Of a stretch of 64,000 bases of DNA, positions 1-9,542 are shown piece by piece; positions within the stretch are counted from its first letter, which is position 1; every line of letters begins with the position of its first letter. The position numbers and the translations under genes are program-made. Origin of the DNA: Selaginella moellendorffii (taxonomy: Eukaryota > Streptophyta > Lycopodiopsida > Selaginellales > Selaginellaceae). The stretch is taken from the NCBI RefSeq assembly GCF_000143415.4, contig NW_003314298.1, positions 437,561-501,560 of the forward strand, written 5' to 3'. The notes beneath the pieces were generated by a model. The model did no database searches and was not told the DNA's origin. It was given only the letters and a program-made list of their open reading frames with translations.

Positions 1-1254
1 AGCTAGAATGAAATCACTACCAATAGTCATTGCTACAAAAAACATGTATTACCACCTTTAGTTTGTAAAATTCACTTCTGCTTACCTCGAGATTGACATG
101 ATATTGATATTCTATGAACCACTTGATCATCATTATTTATTGAGAGAACCTGATCCAGATCTTAGTTGTTTGATGGTTGAATTGGAGCTTGATCCTGGTT
201 TTCTGGTGGTGGAACATGAACTTGATCTGGAGCTTCCTCATTCTCGTATCCATCGTGTAAGCGACTAAATTTTCCATTCTACTTTAGTCACTTAACCACA
301 CCTCCGACCACTTGGAGGAGTCTCATTCACAACCTCCATCAGTCCAATTCAGGACTTGGGACTTGCTAGCCCCAAGAATGGCATCCATGCCACTCCACAC
401 TTGCACCTGGTCCAAGTGCTCCACGTGTCCGGTCCTGAGACCGACACCCAAAGGTACCACTGACATTTCGGCCCGTTACGCTAAGGCCATGCCCATTCAC
501 CTTTGCTGCACTAGCGGTTCAACACCACTTGCATCACCACCTCGTCTCTCCAAGACTGGGCCATGTGTCCACGAGTGGTCATCCTAGATCCACTCCTTAG
601 CATCCTTAGGATGCCCACAGACCTGGGGAATCGCCTTCCCCAAAGTCCCTTTGTCAGTTCCTACCAAGTCCCTTTCTGCCCCTGGCCGTGTTTGCCAACA
701 CTGCCACTGGATCGAGGCCCACAGGCCCGACCACTAAGTCCCACGGTCCTCTGGGACTTCCTCACCACATGACTGTGTCCTTGGTCATTACCCCAGAGGA
801 CTGCTCCTCTTCCTTTCCACAGTCTGGGCCTTTGGGACAACATTTTGGAACACCGTGGCCATACGCGAGCCACCTGGGTACTCTCCCCACCTATCGCCTT
901 TAGGTGCTCTAGCCATGGGCTTAGAGCGAGGTTCCGTTGAGCCACGCCTGGTATCCAAGTAGGTAGTGCCACCCACACTTGGACTGGGAGCATCGGCCAG
1001 TCGATCTCCCGGGGGAACTAGAGCCGGCTCTTGAACACTTCACCAAGCTACCCCGCTTGTCGGTCCGTGTTCACTCTAGTCTTGGACTTCCCAGTGGGCA
1101 GCTCATCACCCAACACTGGGTCCGGCCTTCCTGGGCCAAACTGGCCTTTCCTGGCCAAACTGGCTCCACTGCAGTCCTCCCCCTACTATACTTTTGGAGC
1201 TCACCAAACCCCCCAGGGTCTGGGAGACGAACGCTTTGGGCTTTCACCCTCTCA
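1..1254. other. Repeat-like sequence with no supportable gene
   Basis: I see no coding signal. Positions about 1170-1250 carry, in inverted orientation, the module 'TATACTTTTGGA...CCCC...GGGCTTTCACCC' that recurs in the LTRs further right (near 4165-4235, 8933-9003, 15059-15133). The stretch is therefore probably retroelement LTR debris. Short open frames overlap on both strands without splice or codon support. Confidence 0.5.
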
Positions 1255-1692
1255 GGCTCCGGACTCGGACTCGGACTCGGACTCGGACTCGGACTCGGAC
1301 TCGGATTCGGACTCGGACTCGGGCTCGGGCTCGGTCTTGGCCTCGGCCTCGGTCTCGGTCTCGGTCCCGATCTCGGTCTCGGTCTCGGTCTCGGTCCCGG
1401 TCTCGGTTCCGGTCTCGGTCTCGACTTCGGACTCCATCTCGGACTCCACCTCGGACTCCATCTCGGACTCCATCTCAGGTCCATCTCGGACTCCATCTCG
1501 GACTCCATCTCGGACTCCATCTCGGGTCCATCTCGGACTCCATCTCGGACTCCATTTCGGGTCCATCTCGGGTCCACCTCGGACTCCATCTCGGACTCCA
1601 TCTCGGACTCCATCTCGGGTCCATCTCGGACTCCACTTTAGACTCCAACTCGGGTCCATCTCGGGTCCACCTCGGACTCCATCTCGGACTCC
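1255..1692. repeat. GGACTC/GGTCTC minisatellite
   Basis: A 6-bp unit (GGACTC, drifting to GGTCTC and GGCTCG) repeats for about 170 bp. It then grades into a 12-bp unit reading CATCTCGGACTC with TCGGGTC variants to about 1692. The array lies beside the GGGCTTTCACCC module, as do the related arrays at 3869-4142, 22010-22140 and 25200-25370, so it belongs to a dispersed retroelement LTR. All reading frames through it are open simply because the unit is 6 bp. Confidence 0.9.
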
Positions 1693-2160
1693 CCCACGTG
1701 TCATGTGTTGGTCCTTTTGGGTCCCTTTTTGGAGCCTTGCCTTTTGCTCGCTTCGTGCTCGTTCCTCGAGCACTTCGTTGGGAGTTCCACTCCCGCTCTT
1801 GACTTTTCAAGTCGGAGCTTTTGGTCCAAACGTGTTACGCTCGTTTGGCTCTCGCTTCGGCCACTACCATGTGGCGCCCTTCCGGCTCCACTTTGGGGCC
1901 TAGGGATTTTGTGTCTCACACATCGTCACTTGCATTGCCATCGATGCTAGCATTGACAACTTCCTTGTGGTCTAGTGTAGACGTTTTCTTCCCTAGGAGC
2001 TCCAACTCCCAAAGGCATTCTATCTTCCGTACCTTCGGAACTCTCGCAAACATTGTTGAGTACATTCCTCCATCCCTTACACCCTTTGCAACAAGTCGAG
2101 TGCAAATTGGTGCCTCAAATGGCATGCCTCTATATCGAAAATACTTGTAAATAATATATA
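1693..2160. other. Intergenic, nothing recognised
   Basis: This follows the minisatellite directly. It contains a CACGTG-bearing sequence near 1695 and moderately GC-rich unique sequence. I find no gene, RNA or repeat that I can name. Confidence 0.4.
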
Positions 2161-3400
2161 TTTAAAAAAAGTCTTAGAAATCATATTATACTTGTAAGCT
2201 GCACGTCGCATGAAATAAGGTTGACCATGTTGGCAATCATAAATTGTTGTGCTTGTAGACTTCTCTAGCAGCCACCCCTTTTCGATCCCTTCCAATGATG
2301 TGTTAATGTAGGTGTCAAAAGACATGAATGTGCTATCTAGATCGTCACCAATGTGTGGTGCTAAGAACTTCTCGCCTTCACATATAGTTTGCGTGATGTA
2401 GACAGTTCTTCTCATTATGTTCTCAAATAGTTCTGGCAGTCCTTTCTCTCTGTTCATCAAGCAGACATTGAGGAACTCCAGAGTCTCTATCTGTTGCTTA
2501 TATGGAAGTTTTGATTTTGTGATATTGTAAATCATGTCATCTAGAGTTTTTTTCATTGTAAAAGTAACAGATGCGTAATTGAGAAAAATGAAGTGTGATA
2601 AAAAACTTACTTTCATGAGAAGAAATTTTAGCTATAGTCTCTAGCCACTCCTTCGGCTTACGATTGTCTGTAATGCATATTAGTTTCTTCAACTTTGAAG
2701 ACTTTGCATGTTGAATTTTGTGCTCAATTTGTACTAACTCAGCCGAGAGCTCTTCCCGACTCTTCTTCAGATGTGCAAGTTCGTTAGCATCTTGCCTGAC
2801 CTTCACCAAAGGCTAAAAACCAAAAAAATTAAAAAAGGCCCTTATAAAATGAAAGGGAAAGACATACCTTGCACCACATAACGAGCATAAAACTAATTGG
2901 GTTGTTGAACTAAGTTTTACTGTCATTTCGAGTGTGTGAGTGCCGAACAAGTGTTGCGAGATCATCACCATAATATTGGTAGATGTCATTCTTACTCAAG
3001 TCTACCAAAAATCAAAGTTGCTCGATGTCATGGACAAGGTTTTGCTTTTGAACAGCAAACTACCCAAGCCTGCATTTAAACACAACAAAATAAATTAAAA
3101 TGGAGTTAGAGGTAAAATTATAAAACTTACACATTGATCTTTTGGCAGACCAAAATAAGTCTATTGACATCCAAAGGTCCTCTCGCATAGACATGGCCAA
3201 TTGGAATGTTGATATGGTAAACAGGATCATCGTGAAAATGATTGTCGATACACTTCATCCAAGCCCCATATTGGTGGTTACTATCAATAATTTGGAACAT
3301 TATCCCCGCAAGCTGTCGAGTCTCAAAATGTCTGATAAGCATGTTATCAAATTCCAAGGACTTCTATTTACTTATGCAAAGTTAAATTAAGGTATCAATT
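2161..3400 (-). pseudogene. Decayed intron-containing gene of unknown family
   Basis: On the minus strand, blocks of protein-like sequence are separated by short introns of the plant type. One block (about 3127-3400) ends in a GTAAG donor after ...LILVCQKINV. The next (about 2867-3075) has a good acceptor but two in-frame stops. A third (about 2627-2815) is a Lys/Glu-rich segment predicted to form a coiled coil. The last (about 2195-2560) reads ...LPELFENIMRRTVYITQTICEG... The stops and the poor acceptor before the last block indicate a pseudogene. I do not recognise the family; a host gene or a transposon protein are both possible. Confidence 0.5.
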
Positions 3401-3422
3401 TGTGAAGTTGAGCAATGGTATA

Positions 3423-4922
3423 TGTTGGGACCTGAAGGCGCGCCAAAGGTAAGCCAATTAGCATGGGTTAGCTAGGTCGACCAAGTGTAGGAAACTACGT
3501 GTGACTCTCCGTGAGGATGTCAAATCCGTAGACATATCCTACAGAGGTTGGGTTCGAGTCCCAACTCCAGTAAAGTAAGGCTAGGTTTAAGTCCCAACCC
3601 TATACTAGGGCATAGTGAGAGGAGGGGTATAGGGACACCTATATTCCGTTGTCATGGGCTCTTGGTTGGGGAGGCTAACTTATGCACACCACTAAGTGGG
3701 GGGATGCCCCTGGAGACATAGTCAACAAATTGTAGGATTAAAAAGAGGCATTTGATGTGGGTATCGAACTTCTTTTATGGGTGATGGAGTTGTAAAGAAC
3801 CAACTCTCCGAGGTGTCAAAGGCTAAAGGATCCCCGAAAGCACAACCAAAATGATAAAGAGTTCATTAGATGAGACCAAGTTCAAGACCAACTTTAAGAC
3901 TGAGTTCGAGGACGAGTCCGAGATCGAGTTCGAGACCAACTCTGAGACCGAGTTTGCGACTGAGTTCGAGATCCGATATCAGGTCTGAGACCGACTCCAA
4001 GACCGAGTTCGAGACTGAATCTGAGACTAAGTCTGAGATCCAATATCAGGTCCGAGACCAAGTCTGAGATCGAGTCTGAGACAAAGTCCGAGGTCGGGTC
4101 CGAAGTCGAGTCCGAGATCGAGTCCGAGACCGAGTCCGAATACTAATACAGATCATGGGGTGAAAGCCCAAAGCGTGTGTCTCCCAGGGGGGTGGGGGCT
4201 ACAAAGGGTTCCAAAAGTATAGTAGAGATAGTGAGGTCCAAGAACCAGTCTTGAAGGAACTCTCCAATGGTGCTTCTAAACTGACTTTAGGTTGAGATTG
4301 GGGCCAAAGGGCCTTAGGTGGGAGTGAGCATGGACTCAGGTGGTGCTGGAGGGGCCACCCAAGGAAGTGCTCAAGAGCAGCTCCCACTCCCAGAAGGGAA
4401 ACCAATTGTAATGCTCCCGGCTCATATGGACTGGTGCCCCACTTGAGTACCTTACGGCTCATTAGTCCTCACTCTTCCTAGGGGCTTGGGCCTTCCCTTT
4501 GGGATGGAAATGGGGGGGTAGAGGTACCCATACCGGGCTGTTAGGCCATAGTATTTCCCCCCAGCATCCCGAAGTAAGTGATGCACCTAAGGCTTGGGAT
4601 TTAGAGAGTCCCATAATCAAGTCTTGTGTACTAAGGGATATTAGGAATCTAGAGGCTTGGTGTGTTTGGCGGCTTGTGCCTGTGGGGAGTGTAGCTGAAC
4701 ATTAAATCTAGTTTAACCTGGGGAGGGGGATTGGGAGAGATTTGGAAATCTGTGGATACATGGCTAACGCTCCGTTCTTCGTGTAGTGAGCAGTTGAAAC
4801 CAAGTAGGATTAAGTAGGAGCTAGTACAATAGCGGGAACCTTAGCAAGCTAAGGCCAAAGTAGTGTTGGTCAAATAGACAAGGTAAACTGGCAAATTGGA
4901 AAAGAAAAATTTATGGCTTACA
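3423..4922 (+). repeat. Family B LTR-like repeat (probable solo LTR)
   Basis: The sequence starts TGTTGGG and ends CTTACA, so it has the TG...CA ends of an LTR. Inverted relatives lie at 21225-22436 and 24419-25440; in the latter the terminal CTTACA is followed by TTTGGTATTAGAAG, a degraded initiator-tRNA-Met primer binding site, which identifies the repeat as an LTR. It includes a GA(G/C)TC minisatellite (3869-4142) and the GGGCTTTCACCC/TATAGTAG module (4160-4235) shared with family A LTRs. No clear target duplication is seen, and the left boundary is approximate. It abuts the truncated family A element at 4923. Confidence 0.6.
3869..4142. repeat. GAGTCCGAGA-type minisatellite within the family B LTR
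   Basis: Imperfect 6-12 bp units (GAGACC, GAGTTC, GAGTCC, CGAGAC) run for about 270 bp. It is the reverse complement of the array type at 1255-1692 and corresponds to more diverged arrays in the other family B copies. An open frame of alternating Ser/Arg/Pro through it is a by-product of the repeat. Confidence 0.8.
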
Positions 4923-7900
4923 GCAATCAAGAGTCCTTACTTTGATACATATTGGTTATAATGGTCTTACAAATGGTGAGTCGTGGGATGGATAGCGGTG
5001 AAGCGCTAAACCATTTTGTTTAAGCTTGCCATTGGAAGGCTTGGCTTACAATGCTCAATTCTTTTTCAGGGAACCTTGTTATTGCTCCTTGAGTAACTTG
5101 GTGTTGGATTAGTTTTGAGTTTGGTTGGAAAAAGTGTGGCATGAGCTTGTCTGTGTTGTGAACAAAAGTTAGTGGTGTTAAATGTTATAAATCTTTTTTA
5201 GTGGGGTATGGGATTTATGTTGCATTTTGTTGAATCGAGTTGACACTTAATACTCATATAAACCTTTGAAATAATAACATGGGCATTATTTGTGGTGTTG
5301 CTCAATTGATGATCAAGTTATTGTGATTTTTATATCATATCCAAGTGATAGTGAGCAATATGTTTACAAAGTTGCTTAGTTAAACAATAATTAACCCCAA
5401 AGTAGTTGATAGTCTACTTGCACTTAGTAGCATTGTAGTAACTTTAACTGGATTCTCAATAGTGATCTACGATATGCTAAGCTTAAGTTGGTACTATGTT
5501 TTCGTGAGAATTTGCCTATGAGGTGTTGGAAAGGGTTATAGCATTCACTTGCTATGACTTGTTAATTGATCCATTAACACTTGGAGTAGATTGTTAGATG
5601 GAGAAGGTGTGTAGTTGAGGCATTGGCATTACTAACACTTGTGTTAGTGGAAGTGGCATTGTTATTTCAAGTGATGAGGAAATTTCCTTTTTTCTATGTC
5701 ATTTTTTTATGTGTCATTTTTCCAGTGTTTTGGCTTCATATTGGATCTTGAAAGTGATTAAAGAAGAGTGTTAGTGCAATGTGGATATCAAGAAGTATGA
5801 TCTTTGTGATCAAGCCTTGGATGTTTATTTTGCATTTTGCAAATATCAATGTTGAATGTCAGAAAAATGGGCAAAGATGTTCAATGCTTAAATATGTTAT
5901 TGGGTCATGAGACTTTTTGTTGAGGTGAACCTGTGATGTTGTTGATAAGAGGAAGTTGGTTGAGTTTTGAAAATTTGCATTCCTAGACTGAGAGTCATTC
6001 TTTCTCTAGGATAGAAAATTTTCCACAAATTTTCTTAGACTTTTGCAATGGCTAATCTGTCAGTCACTTTGCTGGGAAACCATTCCGTTTTTGTAAGTTA
6101 ATACAAACTAGTGAAGGGGTTGAAGTTGACTTTTGTTAACTTAGATCTTAATAAGTAGTTTGTATAATACAACCTGAAAAGGATGCTAACTTCTAAGGCT
6201 AAAGCAATTGAGTTGAATAGTGTTTGAAATTGGTATAGAAAAGTGGTTGTTGTGCTTTTCTAGAAAGGTGATCTTTGTGCCTTTCTTTTGTAGCATTATG
6301 CTTAGTAGCAAGTTGCATCTTGCATTTCATTAAACTCTATAAGAGTAGTGAGATCTCACTGATTTTGACTTGGTCTTGGTAGCCTTGCGCCTTGGCTAAG
6401 GATAATGATGTCCAACTTAGTTGTTTGAAATTGAAATGTTAGTACTCATACTATAGCTTTGTCTATAAGGAAGTTGTGTATGGATATGAGTCCATCTCAT
6501 GGTCTTCACTTTAATTTTGACTGTGTTGATCATGCATAGCTAGCCTCTTCAATGTATGCTCAGAGTTGTTAGCTAAACGCATTAGTGAACTTATTGCGCT
6601 CTAGTTGGATTCAAGTGGTCATTTAGTTTGTGCTTGTTTATGAACCTTTATCTTATATATGAGGTATTACGCTCATGTTAGACAAATATGTGAGTCGATG
6701 ACATGAGTTTAGTGTTTGGGATTTGTGAAGGCAAAGTTGAAGAGTGATTGTTAGTTGCTTTGCGACTAGTGATTACTTGTAGACTTTGTCAAGGATTGTT
6801 TACACTTATTTCGCTCAATGATAATTTAGTAGTGATAGACTTGCTTTATCAGATGGTGTTGTGGAGGATTGTATCATTAGACTTACATGGTTTTTCTATG
6901 TTGGTATGTTGACTCTACCTCTGTCGATATAATTTGGTTGTGTTTAAGCTGTGGTATTGGATTTCGTTAAGTTTTGGATGTGGTGATTCACTCCTTAATG
7001 GTGTGTTATCTGTAGCTGAGTATTGTTGTTGAACTGGTCTCAAATACTAAGTATAGTATTTTCGACTTTGGTTAACTTAGTTGCTAGAGAAATTTGGGTG
7101 GTGATTCACTTTTGTTTTCTTTTAGCTTTGTTATGGTGTTGATGGCATTGAAGTGATGCCCTGTCATTGACATTGTTGATGTTAAGATGCAAGTGAAATG
7201 AGATATTTCTTTATAGTATTGATATTGAGTTTCATTAATCTCAATGTAGATAGTGTCAATGATTTGGCTGTAGCTTTCTATTATTACCATTCATGTATTT
7301 GCTAGTTAGCAACTGTATTGATGTTCAAATGAACCGAGTCGCAAATTTGAGTTAGTTGTGTTTTAGACGAGTTTATTTAGTAGAGGTTGAGATTTGGCTT
7401 TTCCTTGAAAAGTGATTCAATCATGAACTACACTAGCTTTACGAGTGAAAGAGTTAGTGATTGATATTGAAATGATTGAATCCTTGTTGAATTTAAGTTA
7501 GGATATATCAATCATTAATGATTTTTTTTATGCTTGTTATGAAATGAGTTACGTTTTGCTATAGATGAATTCATAGAGGATGATTTAGTGATCACTTGTT
7601 GAGCATAGCTCCATTGTGCTTAGTTTTTGGATTGATGCAAATATGCTTTTCATTAGCTTTGATATTATGAAGTTTGACTTATGGATTTGTTGAGAAAGAT
7701 ATTGTGGGTTGTCCCATAATTTCTTCTTTACCATTGAAGTTAGTTCATACAAGACTTATGATCATTGTTAAGCAAAACTTAGCTATAATCTTCTTTGAAC
7801 TTTTGGTTCTTGAGTTTTATACTCATTAGTCCATTTGTTTAAAGTTGTTAGGGAAGGCATTTTGTCTTATTAGCTTCGATATTGAAGTTAGTATTTGCAT

Positions 7901-8375
7901 CTGGCCATTATTGGTGATGATTGACTATCATCTAAGACAATTGATTATTCTTGTCAAAACGTTTTGCTTGATTATTGTTGATATAGAATGATTTGCCATT
8001 CTTCAAGATGGTGGATTCTTTCTTCAACAATAATTATGCATATCTTCATTGATAGAATGATTGATAATTTTTTGTGATAGTTAGTTGTTCTCCTTGATGG
8101 CTTATGGCTTTTCGCATTACACATATTCCTTATGGTTTGCTTTGGATTAATCTTTTGGGTTTGAAATATCAATAGGATGTTGCTAACACTTGCTTACACA
8201 ACTTGAGCTCCTTTGTATTGTTGACCGGGATCTATTTAGATTGGGTAATGCGATAGTTAGCATGAGCACATGTTTGTTGGTCTTTCAACATTCATTCTTA
8301 TTGACTATTATTACAATTGCTTTTGATAGGTTGATTTCTGATATGTTGCTTTTGATAGATTGTTATTTCCTTTGG

Positions 8376-8380
8376 GCAAT
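8376..8380. repeat. Target site duplication GCAAT (left)
   Basis: GCAAT immediately precedes the TG of the 5' LTR and recurs immediately after the CA of the 3' LTR (15647-15651). A 5-bp duplication is standard for LTR retrotransposon integration. Confidence 0.93.
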
Positions 8381-9528
8381 TGTCGCGAATGTGACTTTGG
8401 GTATCGAAAGTTACCTGACGACTAGTCCTTTCGGATATTCTTCCCTTACTGCCACGACGGCAGGAGGTCGGTATTGCTGGACCCTTTATCAGTCCCTCTT
8501 GTGCTAGTGGAGTTAACTGGGCATTTCGAGTGTACTTAGACCGGACGAGCATAAGGACGGAATTCCTACGTGTTATTAGCTAAGCATACTTAGCCCGGTA
8601 AGGAGTTCCCGTCTCGTTATGTCTTGCACTGGCTAGTGACAAGAACCCTCGCGTATTGAGATTGGTCCCTCAATATCGCTACATGATAGCTTACCGTGTC
8701 TGCCAAACACCCTCGCTATCATGCCCTTTGTGTTAGTCTCATTTTGGTCCTAAATGCTATTTATGGAAAGTGTCCAGATTTGCTCATTTGGCATATCTAT
8801 GGAATGTAGAGATCGTCCTGAACACAATGGTGTTCGTCCCGTGTCCAAATTCGCAATCTAAGGACATTCCATATTTAGTAAGTTTCGAGCTTGTCCCAGA
8901 GACTAACTCCTGATACTAAGGGAGGCTTGGGGTGAAAGCCCAAAGCGTGTGTTCCTCAAGGGGGGGGGGGGCTATGGGGGGTTCCAAATGTATAGTAGGG
9001 ATAGTGGGTAAGTCGGGCATGGCCGACCAACCTGAGGCATAGTCTAGCTCCCGCTTGCGTGCCTGTCCTTGTTTTGCATCCGGCTTGGGTCTAAGCCCAA
9101 GTTCCATTCCATGCTAGTTGGTGGAGTACCCATATCCTCGCGTTAGGCCACCGGTATGCCGAAATAGCGCCAGACTCTGTTTGGCTCCGTTTTGCGTGCT
9201 GGTCCTGGCATTGGGATGCTGGTTGCTCTAGGACTGTTTCAAGTCGCTCCGGGCCCCTGTCCCTTCGCTCCTTGGGCTATATGCTCGGGAGTTGCTCCGT
9301 GGTCCGGTTTCATCACTCCTTGGCGTCACGCTTGGGAGTTTGGCACCGTTCCTTCGTTCAGTGGCCCAAGGCCCTGAACCTCGGGTTCCTATGGACACGT
9401 GGCACGGACACGTGGTATGTGACACATGGCATCTGTCACGTGGCACAAAGAGGGTTTAGGTTCCGCTTCGTGGTGTTATCCTATGGTAAATCACCATAGG
9501 ATAAAGGGTCAAAACCACGTGCGCTACA
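8381..9528 (+). repeat. 5' LTR of the young family A element
   Basis: TGTCGCGAAT... to ...GCGCTACA, 1148 bp. It contains a 12-bp poly-G run (8960-8971), the GGGTGAAAGCCC/TATAGTAG module, four CACGTG G-box cores (9396, 9409, 9437, 9516) and a 12-bp-stem hairpin just before its end (9476-9504). A 13-bp segment containing one CACGTG is duplicated relative to the 3' LTR. Confidence 0.95.
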
Positions 9529-9530
9529 TT

Positions 9531-9542
9531 TGGTATCAGAGA
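9531..9542 (+). other. Primer binding site (initiator tRNA-Met type)
   Basis: TGGTATCAGAGA lies two bases after the 5' LTR. It matches the complement of the plant initiator tRNA-Met 3' end (TGGTATCAGAGC) at 11 of 12 positions, the usual first-strand primer of plant LTR elements. Confidence 0.9.

Noticed and set aside
979-1903. Long overlapping frames coding Gly-Leu, Ser-Asp, Arg-Thr or Pro-Ser repeats on both strands
   Set aside because: They are the six-frame reading of a 6-bp minisatellite, which keeps every frame open. There is no splice, start or family support.
3423-4927. GCAAT at 3412-3416 and 4923-4927 as a target duplication of the family B LTR
   Set aside because: The left GCAAT is not adjacent to the TG end (6 bp away), and the left flank is not family A interior, so the match is likely chance.
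8190-8507. 105-codon frame across the left LTR boundary
   Set aside because: It runs from old element interior into the inserted young LTR, so it is a chance junction frame.
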